Assembly: GCA_038110465.1 (NCBI GenBank)
Contig: JAYNJU010000004.1
Span: 33,757 to 97,756 of the forward strand
Direction of reading: 5' to 3'
Length of the DNA: 64,000 nucleotides
Source: Marisimplicoccus sp038110465
GTDB taxonomy: Bacteria > Bacteroidota > Bacteroidia > Flavobacteriales > Flavobacteriaceae
A program made the translations under genes and the position numbers. Of the stretch, positions 24,728 to 33,810 are shown piece after piece. How positions within the stretch are numbered: the first letter of the stretch is position 1; every line of letters starts with the position of its first letter. The notes below the pieces were generated by a model, which made no database searches, was not told where the DNA came from, and saw nothing but the letters and a program-made list of their open reading frames with translations.

Positions 24728-25484
24728 TTTTTCTGTTAATAACAGTTGATGATGCTTGAGATTTAGCTAGAACAGTAATATCGCTAATGTTAACATTTTC
24801 AGGACAATCAATTACATAAGAAATCACCTTTGCAATATCATCTCCAACCAAAGGATTAATTCCTGAATAAACTGAATCTGATTTATTTTTATCATTTTTA
24901 AATCTAACCATAGAAAAGTTAGTCTCTACTAATCCAGGATTTATTTGAGAAACTTTTATATTATGTTTATTTAAGTCTACTCTCATTCCTTGTGATATTG
25001 CATCAACAGCAAATTTAGAAGCACAGTATATATTACCCTTTGGATAAATTTCTTTTCCTGCAATAGATCCAATATTTACAATATGGCCGCTGTTATTTTC
25101 TAGCATAAACTCTATAACATATTTAGAAACATATAGTAATCCTTTAACATTAGTATCAATCATCATATCCCAATCATCAATATTTCCTTCATGAATGAAA
25201 TCTAAACCATGAGCATTACCAGCATTATTAATTAATACATTTATTTGTTTCCAATACTCACTTAGTCCTTTCAATTGATTTTCAACTTGTTTTTGATTTC
25301 TTACATCAAAATTCAAAGTTTTTACTTTTGTCTTTTCTGATAACTTACTTTCTAACTCATCTAGTTTTTTTTGATTTCTTCCACAAAGAATTAAAGAATA
25401 CTTATCTGCTAATTCATATGAAGTTGACTCACCAATCCCAGAAGTAGCTCCAGTTATTAATGCTATTTTCTTTTGAAGTGTCAT
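24720..25484 (-). CDS. SDR family NAD(P)-dependent oxidoreductase (YdfG-like)
   Basis: 254 residues. The Rossmann motif is ITGATSGIGESTSYELA near residue 10, then NNAGNAH near 88, and the catalytic Ser in NIGSIAGKEIYPKGNIYCASK, where Tyr and Lys sit in YCASK. The best match by pattern is the YdfG/serine dehydrogenase-like class that oxidises 3-hydroxy acids. It starts directly at the base after the glpF stop and overlaps the GDPD gene, so it is translationally linked to glycerol metabolism. The substrate could be an alcohol released by GDPD, or glycerol derivatives; this is inference. Confidence 0.85.
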   Translation of the reverse strand: MTLQKKIALITGATSGIGESTSYELADKYSLILCGRNQKKLDELESKLSEKTKVKTLNFDVRNQKQVENQLKGLSEYWKQINVLINNAGNAHGLDFIHEGNIDDWDMMIDTNVKGLLYVSKYVIEFMLENNSGHIVNIGSIAGKEIYPKGNIYCASKFAVDAISQGMRVDLNKHNIKVSQINPGLVETNFSMVRFKNDKNKSDSVYSGINPLVGDDIAKVISYVIDCPENVNISDITVLAKSQASSTVINRKND

Positions 25485-26222
25485 CTAATTTAAAAAAGTG
25501 AATAATAGACCAGCTGCAACTGCTCCAAGAACTGGACCAATTATTGGAATCCAACTATATGACCAATCTGAAATTTTATTTTTTCTTGGAATTAAATGAT
25601 AAGTTAATCTAGGCCCTAAATCTCTAGCGGGGTTAATTGCATAGCCAGTTGTTCCTCCTAAGCTTAATCCAATTACCCAAACAAGAATACCAACGGGCAG
25701 GGCACTTATTGAACCAATACCAAAATTTGTTTCTAGACCTTCAACTACAATATTTGGTTCTACTAAATATAGTATACCAAAAATCAGCATAAAAGTAGCT
25801 GAAAACTCACTAAATAAATTATTTTTAAAATTCCTTATTGCTGGAGAAGTACAAAAAGTCCCCATTACTGAAGACTCATTGGTTGTAGCTCTGAAATGAT
25901 CAATGTAAAAAACGTATGTTAACCAGCTTCCAAACATAGCTCCAAGAATCTGAGCAATAATATAACCAACTGCTAATTCTATTGAAAATTTACCAGCAAC
26001 TATAAGACCTATCGTAACTGCAGGGTTTAAATGAGCCCCACTAAATTGTCCAGTAACATATGCTGCTACAAAAACTGCAAATCCCCATGCAGTAGTAATA
26101 GTAATAAAAGGTGTTTGCTCAAAAAATTTAGTTTTTGATAAGCTTACGTTTGCAACTATTCCTGACCCTAAAAAGATTAAAATAGTAGTTCCAATAAATT
26201 CAGCTATATAAGGACTAATCAT
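25485..26222 (-). CDS. glpF: Glycerol uptake facilitator (MIP/aquaporin family)
   Basis: 245 residues, six membrane helices. The two NPA boxes are present, in GAHLNPAVTIG near residue 65 and GYAINPARDLGPRL near 198; the Asp after the second NPA (NPARD) is the mark of glycerol-conducting members rather than water-only channels. Its ATG overlaps the stop of glpD by four bases. Passive glycerol entry through GlpF is trapped by GlpK (27.8 kb) and oxidised by GlpD. Confidence 0.94.
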   Translation of the reverse strand: MISPYIAEFIGTTILIFLGSGIVANVSLSKTKFFEQTPFITITTAWGFAVFVAAYVTGQFSGAHLNPAVTIGLIVAGKFSIELAVGYIIAQILGAMFGSWLTYVFYIDHFRATTNESSVMGTFCTSPAIRNFKNNLFSEFSATFMLIFGILYLVEPNIVVEGLETNFGIGSISALPVGILVWVIGLSLGGTTGYAINPARDLGPRLTYHLIPRKNKISDWSYSWIPIIGPVLGAVAAGLLFTFLN

Positions 26223-27766
26223 ACCATATAATTTTGAATCAATTTATTAAATTTTTTTAACTCTATCTCAATCCATTTATCATCTTTATCCAAAACCTGA
26301 GCCATTTTTTTTGCTACTAAAGGAGCAATTCTTTTTGACTCTTCTGCATTTAGAAATATGCATCTAGTTCTTCTAGCTAGAACATCTTCAAGAGTAATAG
26401 CCATCTCATGTATAATAGACCATTCTATAATATTATTGGTAATATGAAATTTATTTGACAGGGAAATATTGTCATTAGATTTTCCAAGAGATTCCACTTT
26501 ATTTTTAAGTGATCCATAAACGTGCATAGGATCTGACCAATCAACATTTTTTTTATAACCAAAAAGTTTAGTTTTTTGAGTTTTACATTTCTTACTTTTA
26601 ATTTTTTTGATTGAAATTGCTGCATTTATTGCGTCTTCCGCAATTTTTCTATATGTAGTCCATTTTCCACCCAAAACACTAATTAAGCCAGAGGGTGCAA
26701 TATCTATTTTATGGCTTCTGGAAACTTCTTTAGTGGATTTAGATTTTGATGATGCTGCTAAAGGTCTTAAACCAGCAAAAACACTTTTAATATCTGATCT
26801 ATTAGGCTTTAAAGACATGTATTTACTTGCATTCTTTAAAATAAAATCTATTTCTTCTGATAGAGCCTTAGGTTCTTCACTAGAAAACTTTACCTGAGTA
26901 TCAGTAGTTCCTACAACAACATATTCTTTCCATGGAACAGCAAATAACACTCTCCCATCTGATGTCTGTGGGATCAAAATTGCATGCTTACTTTTTAGAA
27001 ATTTCTTTTCTAATACTATGTGAACTCCTTGACTTGGCTGAATCATTTTTTCAATATTAGGTTGATCCATTCTAATAATTTCTTCAGCAAAAACTCCAGT
27101 AGCATTAATGATCACTTTACTTTTAACCTTAATTTTTTTTGAATTTACTTGATCAAAAAATTCAACTCCAATAATTTCATCATTCTCTTTTATTAAGGTT
27201 TCTACATTACAATAATTTAATAGTGATGTTTTTTTTGAGTTTGCAGTAAGAGCTAATGAAATTGCCATTCTAGAATCGTCAAACTGTCCATCATGGTATA
27301 TAACTCCTCCTCTTAATCCTTTCTTGTTAACATTTGGAATTAATTTTAATGTTTCATCTTTTGAGATTATTAAGGATTTTCCTAACCCAAGACTTCCAGC
27401 CATCATATCATAAATTTTCATTCCAACTCCATAAAAAGGACTTGACCACCAGTCATAAGATGGAATAACAAAACTTAAATCTCTCACTAAATGAGGAGCA
27501 TTTCTTTTTAAAATTCCTCTTTCTTTTAATGATTCGATAACAAGAGTAATATCTCCATTTTGAAGATATCTTATACCACCATGTATTAATTTTGTGCTCC
27601 TTGAAGAAGTACCCTTTCCAAAATCATATTTTTCCAGTAATAATGTTTTATAGCCTCTTTTTGATGCATCAACAGCAATACCGAGTCCAGAAGCACCTCC
27701 ACCAATAATTGTTATATCCCATTGGTTTATTTTTTCTAATTTATTTAATGAGTCATTTCTATTCAT
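26219..27766 (-). CDS. glpD: Aerobic glycerol-3-phosphate dehydrogenase
   Basis: 515 residues, usual length. It is an FAD enzyme bound to the inner membrane that passes electrons from glycerol-3-phosphate to quinone, giving dihydroxyacetone phosphate. The FAD-binding motif is TIIGGGASGLGIAVDASKRG near residue 20, followed by STKLIHGGIRYLQNG near 57. VVGTTDT near 288 and the C-terminal helical domain (LARRTRCIFLNAEESK) are typical. It overlaps glpK by eight bases and glpF by four. Confidence 0.97.
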   Translation of the reverse strand: MNRNDSLNKLEKINQWDITIIGGGASGLGIAVDASKRGYKTLLLEKYDFGKGTSSRSTKLIHGGIRYLQNGDITLVIESLKERGILKRNAPHLVRDLSFVIPSYDWWSSPFYGVGMKIYDMMAGSLGLGKSLIISKDETLKLIPNVNKKGLRGGVIYHDGQFDDSRMAISLALTANSKKTSLLNYCNVETLIKENDEIIGVEFFDQVNSKKIKVKSKVIINATGVFAEEIIRMDQPNIEKMIQPSQGVHIVLEKKFLKSKHAILIPQTSDGRVLFAVPWKEYVVVGTTDTQVKFSSEEPKALSEEIDFILKNASKYMSLKPNRSDIKSVFAGLRPLAASSKSKSTKEVSRSHKIDIAPSGLISVLGGKWTTYRKIAEDAINAAISIKKIKSKKCKTQKTKLFGYKKNVDWSDPMHVYGSLKNKVESLGKSNDNISLSNKFHITNNIIEWSIIHEMAITLEDVLARRTRCIFLNAEESKRIAPLVAKKMAQVLDKDDKWIEIELKKFNKLIQNYMV

Positions 27767-29249
27767 TAATCTTCAGAAGTTTCTGAATCCTATCATCCCA
27801 TATATTAATAATTTCGATAGAATTAAATTTTTCATCTGGTTTAAAAGATTTTTCTCTAACCCATAAGGCTTTAAGACTTTCAATATCTTTCCAAAATCCA
27901 GTAGCTAATCCAGCAAGAAATGCAACACCTAAAGCAGTAGTCTCTGTTGTTTTTGGTCTTATTACAGAAGTGTTCAATAAGTTTGCTTGAATTTGCATCA
28001 ATAAATTATTATTACTAGCTCCCCCGTCAACTTTTAAATCGGTAAATTGAATACCAGCATCTTTTTCCATTTCAACAATAATATCTCTTGTTCTAAGTGC
28101 AATTGACTCAAGTGCTGCTCTTGCTATATGACCATTCTCTGTTCCCCTTGTAATTCCAAAAATTGTTCCTTGAACATATGGATCCCAATATGGTGCAGCT
28201 AATCCTGATAATGCAGGAATAAAAGTTAAACCTCCGTTATCTGATACAGTATTTGCCAGTTGTTCAACCTCAGGTGAAGATTTTATAATACCTAATTTGT
28301 CTCGTAACCATTGAATTAAAGCACCTGCAACAAAAACACTACCCTCTAGTGCATAAGTTAGCTTTCCATTAATTCTCCATGCAATAGTAGAGAGCATTTT
28401 ATTTTTGGATTTTACAAAGTTAGAGCCAGTATTCATCATGCAAAAACATCCTGTTCCATAAGTATTTTTAATATCACCTTCTTCAATACATAGTTGTCCA
28501 AAAAGAGCAGCTTGCTGATCACCTGCAATACCTGAAATAGGAATTTTAGATCCAACTATACTCTCATCTATATATGCTGAGACAGATGAAGAGTCAACTA
28601 CACTAGGTAGAATATTTCTTGGTATTTTAAATAAATCAAGTAATTCTGGATCCCAATTATCATCTTTAATATTATATAATAATGTTCTACTAGCATTTGA
28701 AGGATCAGTTATATGTGATTTTCCTTTGGTTAAATTCCAAATAAGCCAAGTATCAATTGTACCAAATAATAATTCATTATTTAATGCTCTTGATCTTAAA
28801 TCTAAATTGTTATCAAGTATCCATTTGATTTTAGTTCCAGAGAAGTAAGCATCTATTACTAGCCCTGTTTTATTTTGAATTAATTCAGTCTTATTATTTT
28901 CTTTTAGTTCATCACAAAATTTTGCAGTTCTTCTATCTTGCCAAACAATTGCATTATAAACGGGTTTACCATTTTGCTTATCCCAAATTATCGTAGTTTC
29001 TCTTTGATTAGTAATACCAATTGAATCAATTTCATCTGGTGTTATTTTTGAATCTTTAATCACATCAGTTATGGCTTTAAGCTGAGTATTCCATATTTCA
29101 ATTGCGTCGTGCTCCACCCAACCCTCTTTTGGAAAAAATTGATTGAATTCATATTGAGCAATATTGATAATATTCGCATTTTTATCAAAAATTATTGCTC
29201 TTGAACTTGTTGTGCCTGCATCTATAGATAGAATATATTTTTTATTCAT
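27759..29249 (-). CDS. glpK: Glycerol kinase
   Basis: 496 residues, full length. It phosphorylates glycerol to glycerol-3-phosphate with ATP. The ATPase-fold phosphate-1 motif is SIDAGTTSSRAIIFD at residue 8, the glycerol-binding NQRETTIIWDK and WQDRRTAKFC follow, and the adenosine motif is VDGGASNNNLLMQ near 405. It heads the six-gene operon. The 83-base region upstream holds TATCTTGG (minus strand, near 29277-29284), one base from the -7 consensus and the only promoter-like element seen there. Confidence 0.97.
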   Translation of the reverse strand: MNKKYILSIDAGTTSSRAIIFDKNANIINIAQYEFNQFFPKEGWVEHDAIEIWNTQLKAITDVIKDSKITPDEIDSIGITNQRETTIIWDKQNGKPVYNAIVWQDRRTAKFCDELKENNKTELIQNKTGLVIDAYFSGTKIKWILDNNLDLRSRALNNELLFGTIDTWLIWNLTKGKSHITDPSNASRTLLYNIKDDNWDPELLDLFKIPRNILPSVVDSSSVSAYIDESIVGSKIPISGIAGDQQAALFGQLCIEEGDIKNTYGTGCFCMMNTGSNFVKSKNKMLSTIAWRINGKLTYALEGSVFVAGALIQWLRDKLGIIKSSPEVEQLANTVSDNGGLTFIPALSGLAAPYWDPYVQGTIFGITRGTENGHIARAALESIALRTRDIIVEMEKDAGIQFTDLKVDGGASNNNLLMQIQANLLNTSVIRPKTTETTALGVAFLAGLATGFWKDIESLKALWVREKSFKPDEKFNSIEIINIWDDRIQKLLKINE

Positions 29250-29332
29250 TTTCTAATTAGTTTTATATTTTTCAAACCAAGATAAGAATCATTAAAATTT
29301 TTATAAGTTTTTTCATTGTTTTTAATTTAAGT

Positions 29333-30082
29333 TTATCTTAGGAAGCTCCCACCATTAATATCAATTGTGGATCCAGTTGAGTGATCAAGTTTTCCAGCAA
29401 CTATCAAAGAAATAATAGGCGAAATATCACTTGGCTCTGTTAATCTATCTAATGTAATATCTTTTTTAATAGCATCTTCTCCATACTCATCGATGAAGCT
29501 TTTTGCCATTTCTGTTCTTACAAATCCTGGGGCGATACTGATAGCTACAATATTGTCTGATTCACCAAATGACCTTGACATTGTTTTAGTTAAAGAAATT
29601 AATCCGCCCTTTGAACATGCATATGAGACATAATCTTGCTGTTCTCCCCTAAATGCTGCTCTTGATGAAATATTAATGATTCTTAATCTTGAATTAATAT
29701 TTTCAATTCTTTTAAATTTTATAAACTCTTTAAATATTAGAGATGGAGCTTTTAAATTTATATTAATTGTATTATCAAAATTTTGTTCCCATTTTTGAAT
29801 ATCTGACGATATATTAGTTGATTCGGCAATACCTGCATTATTTATTATACAGTCAGGGAAGTAAATTTTATTAATGGTTTCGTTAACTAGATTTTCAACT
29901 TCAATAACTGAATTTAAATCTGCTTTAATTAAGTAAGAATTAGAACTAAATTTTGAATGCAAAGTTTCTAAATTTGATTTACTAGTATTGTAATGAAGAA
30001 CAACTGTGTGTCCTTCACTTAAAAGATCTTTTGCTATTTGTAGCCCAATTCCTTTTGATGACCCTGTTAATAAAACTTTCAA
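29333..30082 (-). CDS. SDR family oxidoreductase (FabG-like)
   Basis: 249 residues. The nucleotide motif is LTGSSKGIGLQIAKDLL near residue 5, NNAGIAE near 87, and the catalytic residues lie in INISSRAAFRGEQQDYVSYACSKGG (Ser, then Tyr and Lys in YACSK), split by a short loop. The C-terminus has GSTIDINGGSF, the usual end of FabG-type proteins. It is the last gene after DUF819 and an M20 hydrolase on the minus strand, with a 32-base gap from DUF819. It is probably not the fatty-acid FabG, since no acyl carrier gene is near. Substrate unknown. Confidence 0.83.
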   Translation of the reverse strand: MKVLLTGSSKGIGLQIAKDLLSEGHTVVLHYNTSKSNLETLHSKFSSNSYLIKADLNSVIEVENLVNETINKIYFPDCIINNAGIAESTNISSDIQKWEQNFDNTININLKAPSLIFKEFIKFKRIENINSRLRIINISSRAAFRGEQQDYVSYACSKGGLISLTKTMSRSFGESDNIVAISIAPGFVRTEMAKSFIDEYGEDAIKKDITLDRLTEPSDISPIISLIVAGKLDHSTGSTIDINGGSFLR

Positions 30083-30114
30083 TTTCTACTCTTTGTAGTT
30101 AATGTAATAAAAAA

Positions 30115-31251
30115 TTAAAGAATTAATAAATTAAATATCCAAACAGAAAATATTCCCCAAAATGTTCCTGTTACCATACTTAGAATCGCTAGCACAATTG
30201 CATGTGGCATTAATTCTTTTTTATATGCAGCAGTAACAGCAGGTGCAGTTGATATACCTCCAACATTTGCCATATTAGAAATTGGTACCCAGACAATTGA
30301 AATTTTTAAAAAATATGCAGTTATTATTGAAATTACAAATTGAATTAATAACCAAACTATTATAAATATTATAAACTCAAATGGAAGTTCAAAAGTATTA
30401 AAGTCAAGTTTTAGACCTAATATCGCCATTACACAAATAATAGATATAGTACCTATTTTCAAACATAAATTATGATCCCAAGATTTTATTGAGTTTCCTA
30501 GAAATAATCCAATAAACGATAATATAATTATAGTAGATATAAAGGATAGGTTGACAACTATACTTAAAAAGGTTACAATTAAAATAACAGAAATTGTAGT
30601 TGTAAAACTTGAAATTTTATCTGAATTTTTTGTAAAAACAATTTCTTTTGTTTCTGGTAGATTTAATAATCTATTAATTTTTTTACTTTGCTTTATAAAT
30701 TGAAACATGAATAGAGTCCAAAAATTAATTATGATATTGTCTAGGACTAAAATGGATAAAAAAAGTAATTCAGGTGTGGAAACATACTCCTTTAGTACTA
30801 CCATACTTGTACTTCCTCCAATCCAACTACCTACCATAGGTATTATACCCTTCCAAAATTCTTGATCAATTATTAAAGAATTAAGAAAGCTCTCATTACC
30901 CATGAAAAAAATCATCAAAATGGGAATTACTGCAATAGAGAATGAGCCAAACAAAAAATGAATTAAAGGTTTTATACCAACTATATATAGTGACTTAATT
31001 GATAGTGATGCCATAATAGAAATTATAGCTATTGGAATAATTATTTTTTTACTCCAATTGTGAATAATAACATCCTTAAGATCTAATTCAAGTAATGATG
31101 AAATTATTGCAGGGATTATATATGCGAAAAGTATTGCTGGCACCCATTTTAATATTTTCTTAATAAACTTTGACTCATTTTTTTCTAGAGTAAAGACAAT
31201 TAAAACTGTAATAATTGTAATTAAAATTGAGTATAAATCAAAACTGCCCAT
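30115..31251 (-). CDS. DUF819 (YjcL-like) membrane protein
   Basis: 378 residues with about 10-11 membrane helices and very few charged residues in them. It matches the DUF819 family: an N-terminal half with IGGSTSMVVLKEYVSTPELL near residue 145, and a repeat in the second half with NMANVGGISTAPAVTAAYKK near 335; the paired GG-x-S/T motifs suggest inverted repeats like those of 2-hydroxycarboxylate or Na+-coupled carriers. Transport substrate is not established for the family. Its start overlaps the end of the upstream secreted M20 hydrolase by 14 bases, implying linked function in uptake of the hydrolysis product. Confidence 0.85.
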   Translation of the reverse strand: MGSFDLYSILITIITVLIVFTLEKNESKFIKKILKWVPAILFAYIIPAIISSLLELDLKDVIIHNWSKKIIIPIAIISIMASLSIKSLYIVGIKPLIHFLFGSFSIAVIPILMIFFMGNESFLNSLIIDQEFWKGIIPMVGSWIGGSTSMVVLKEYVSTPELLFLSILVLDNIIINFWTLFMFQFIKQSKKINRLLNLPETKEIVFTKNSDKISSFTTTISVILIVTFLSIVVNLSFISTIIILSFIGLFLGNSIKSWDHNLCLKIGTISIICVMAILGLKLDFNTFELPFEFIIFIIVWLLIQFVISIITAYFLKISIVWVPISNMANVGGISTAPAVTAAYKKELMPHAIVLAILSMVTGTFWGIFSVWIFNLLIL

Positions 31252-32758
31252 ACTTTGATGTTAGTATTGATAGACAAATAAGTATTCCTTCTTTAAAGTT
31301 TTTAATATTTATGTTTTCATTTGGACCATGAATATTATTATCAGGATTAGGAATTCTAACTGAAACAGCTGGGATATCTAATTCCTTTATAAATGAAGAT
31401 ATCGGTTGAGATCCACCAGTTGTAGAAGCTTTAATAATATTTTTACCTAATACATTAATTATAGAATTCTCTAACCACAATCCAAAAGGGCTATTAACTG
31501 ATGTCCTAAATGGAGTTGATCCAATTCTTTCTTTAATCTCAATTAATTTAGAATTATTAATTCTATCGATGCCTGATGGAGGTTTATCAATAAAAGTATA
31601 GCCTTTATTCTGAATATAATTTTTGATCAAATCAATTTGTTTTCTTGCTGAAATTTCAGGAACAAGTCTCATCTCCAACTCGACCTCAACTATATTTGGA
31701 ATTATATTTCTTACTTTATCACCGGTCCAACCTGAATTAATTCCTCTAATATTTAAAGAAGGGAAGTGAAAAGATTGTTGAACATAATCTGATACTTTTT
31801 CAATTTGTTTTACTCCAATTTGTTTAGCTAAATCATCAAAGCTTTCATTAAGTGATTCAAAGTATTTTAAATCATCTTCATTGAATTCAATACCATCATA
31901 ATATCCTGGTATTAATACTTTTCCATTTTCATCTTTCATTCCTGCAAGTAATCTTGAAATTTCAAAAATTGGATTTGGGGCAAGATTCCCATATTGTCCA
32001 CTGTGTAAATTATTATATGGACCATAATATTTTAAATTTAAAGTAGCTATTCCTCTTGCGCCAAAAGTTAAGGTTGGAAGATTTGAAATATGCCTTGTAC
32101 CATCCATAATAATTAATCCATCTGCTTCAAGTAAATCCTTATTATATGAGACAAAATCTTTTATTGTAGGTGAGCCTAATTCTTCTTTAAAATCACCTAT
32201 AACTTTAATATTATAAGGAATTTTAATATTATTTTCCTTAATTATCTTTAATGCACTAAGTAACGAAAATACAGGACCCTTTGAATCTGAAGAAGATCTA
32301 GCAAATACATAATGCTGTTTTGGATTTTTTACTGCTTTTTCTATATCAGAAATTGAAAAAATTGAATCTTTTTTTTTCTTTATTACAGGTAGGTATGCAT
32401 CTGGTTGATTCCACAAACTATTATCAGTTGGCTGACCATCAAGTTGAAGGTAGAATAAAATAGTATATTCATGATTAGTTTTTGTTTCAGCATAAAAATA
32501 TGGTGTATTCTGAAAATAAATAGATTTTGAACTAAAGTCTAAATCTTTAAAAATTGAATCTAAAAATTGATTATTGGATATTAAACCCGAAACATTATTA
32601 CTTTGATTTGGAATTTTTAGATATTCCAAAAAATCAGTAAGACTTCGCTTAAAGTTTTTTTCATTTAATTCTTGTATATCATATGAATCAATCTCTTGAG
32701 ATATTATACAGGTAGAACTAAAAAAAAATATAATATTTAAAAGTATATATCTTTTCAC
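31238..32758 (-). CDS. Secreted M20-family hydrolase, first His ligand replaced by Gln
   Basis: 506 residues from a GTG; a signal peptide follows (MKRYILLNIIFFFSSTCIIS). The M20 pattern is clear: YLQLDGQPTDNSLWNQP near residue 102, ARSSSDSKGPVFSLL near 153, the Glu pair in GDFKEELGSP, MDGTRH, and the terminal His in NIHGPNENI. At the first metal position, where most members have GHYD, this one has LQLD, so one zinc His is Gln. Activity may use one metal, or the position may be tolerated in this clade. It overlaps the DUF819 permease gene by 14 bases. Confidence 0.85.
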   Translation of the reverse strand: MKRYILLNIIFFFSSTCIISQEIDSYDIQELNEKNFKRSLTDFLEYLKIPNQSNNVSGLISNNQFLDSIFKDLDFSSKSIYFQNTPYFYAETKTNHEYTILFYLQLDGQPTDNSLWNQPDAYLPVIKKKKDSIFSISDIEKAVKNPKQHYVFARSSSDSKGPVFSLLSALKIIKENNIKIPYNIKVIGDFKEELGSPTIKDFVSYNKDLLEADGLIIMDGTRHISNLPTLTFGARGIATLNLKYYGPYNNLHSGQYGNLAPNPIFEISRLLAGMKDENGKVLIPGYYDGIEFNEDDLKYFESLNESFDDLAKQIGVKQIEKVSDYVQQSFHFPSLNIRGINSGWTGDKVRNIIPNIVEVELEMRLVPEISARKQIDLIKNYIQNKGYTFIDKPPSGIDRINNSKLIEIKERIGSTPFRTSVNSPFGLWLENSIINVLGKNIIKASTTGGSQPISSFIKELDIPAVSVRIPNPDNNIHGPNENINIKNFKEGILICLSILTSKYGQF

Positions 32759-32821
32759 CTACTATTAAATTAGTAAATAAATCATTAAACGCTTAAATAA
32801 AAAATATAGAGGGTGGAAACT

Positions 32822-32841
32822 TAAGAATTTATAAATTCTTA
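32822..32841 (-). repeat. Perfect 9-base inverted repeat downstream of tRNA-Val
   Basis: TAAGAATTT, two bases, then AAATTCTTA lies 13 bases beyond the 3' end of tRNA-Val. It has no U-tract in the minus direction, so it is a weak terminator at best; it could be a 3' trailer structure for tRNA processing or chance in AT-rich DNA. Confidence 0.3.
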
Positions 32842-32853
32842 TGAAAATTTTAG

Positions 32854-32928
32854 TGGGCGCTGAGGGATTCGAACCCCCGACCCCTTGGGTGTAAACCAAG
32901 TGCTCTAAACCAACTGAGCTAAGCGCCC
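32854..32928 (-). tRNA. tRNA-Val (anticodon TAC)
   Basis: 75-base cloverleaf on the minus strand: acceptor GGGCGCT/AGCGCCC, discriminator A at 32854, D arm GCTCAGTTGGTTTAGAGC, anticodon stem CTTGG/CCAAG with loop TTTACAC giving TAC, and T loop TTCGAAT. CCA is not encoded. An open frame through it on the same strand is spurious. Confidence 0.96.
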
Positions 32929-32935
32929 GGGAGGG

Positions 32936-32943
32936 CAAATATA
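32936..32943 (-). promoter_or_regulatory. Probable -7 box (TATATTTG) of tRNA-Val
   Basis: TATATTTG on the minus strand ends seven bases before the first base of tRNA-Val, so transcription would start at or just before the mature 5' end. Confidence 0.6.
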
Positions 32944-32964
32944 AGTTTTTTTTTAAATTGCTAT

Positions 32965-33807
32965 ATGAAACATTCAATAAAAGAATTAGTATTTTCATTC
33001 TTTGCTTTTCTTTTTACTTTTCTTGTTGCATACTTAACTAAAATTGAAATTGTTCAAAATGCAGTATTTATAGCTTTTACTATTCAATGGATTAGCTTTA
33101 TACCAGCATTTTTACTTCAAACTGAAAAATTTTATGATATAACAGGAACTTTCACTTATATAACTGTTATAACTTACTGCCTTTATAGTTCCTATAATTA
33201 TGAAATAATTAACTATGGCAATCTAATAATTTCATTATTAATTTTAATTTGGGCAATAAGACTTGGTAGTTTTCTTTTTATTAGGATAAAAAAAACAGGT
33301 GAGGATATAAGATTTAGAGAAATTAAAAAATCTCCTACAAGATTTTTTATGACATGGACACTTCAAGGTATGTGGGTGTCTTTATGTACAGCATGTGCAC
33401 TAACTGGAATTTCAAAAGGAATAGTTATCAATTCAATATTTTTTATTGGTATTTCGATATTTTTTATAGGATTCATTATTGAAGTTATTGCAGATAATCA
33501 AAAATCTAAGTTTAGATCTATTCCTTCTAATAAAGATAAATTTATTACAACTGGTCTTTGGAGATATTCAAGACATCCTAATTATTTAGGAGAAATAATT
33601 TTATGGTTTGGAATATCTATTATATCATTTTCATCACTTCAGGGAATGGAATTAGTTACATTAATTTCACCTGTATTCACTTATTTTCTTTTAGTTAATG
33701 TCAGCGGTATAAGAATATTAGAATACAATGGAAATAGAAAATGGGGTAATCTTGAAAGCTATAAAAAGTATATAAAAAATACTCCTAGACTTTTAGGACC
33801 ATTTTAA
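32965..33807 (+). CDS. DUF1295 (steroid 5-alpha-reductase C-terminal-like) membrane protein
   Basis: 280 residues with about seven membrane helices. The C-terminal part carries the family pattern: NQKSKFRSIPSNKDKFI, then GLWRYSRHPNYLGEIILWFG near residue 196, and YNGNRKWGNLESYKKYIKNT. The HPNY and RKWG elements resemble the cofactor site of isoprenylcysteine methyltransferases and sterol reductases. The bacterial function is unknown; a lipid reductase or methyltransferase is possible. It begins 36 bases after the divergent tRNA-Val and ends three bases from the convergent PD40 gene. Confidence 0.9.
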   Translation: MKHSIKELVFSFFAFLFTFLVAYLTKIEIVQNAVFIAFTIQWISFIPAFLLQTEKFYDITGTFTYITVITYCLYSSYNYEIINYGNLIISLLILIWAIRLGSFLFIRIKKTGEDIRFREIKKSPTRFFMTWTLQGMWVSLCTACALTGISKGIVINSIFFIGISIFFIGFIIEVIADNQKSKFRSIPSNKDKFITTGLWRYSRHPNYLGEIILWFGISIISFSSLQGMELVTLISPVFTYFLLVNVSGIRILEYNGNRKWGNLESYKKYIKNTPRLLGPF

Positions 33808-33810
33808 AAT

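Noticed and set aside
29250..29332. Riboswitch or operator upstream of glpK
   Set aside because: Only 83 AT-rich bases without inverted repeats of note; one near-consensus -7 box is all that can be seen.
32765..32998. Open frame of 77 codons on the minus strand crossing tRNA-Val
   Set aside because: It reads straight through the tRNA gene and gives the well-known artefact peptide (VGGSNPSAPTK); no other support.
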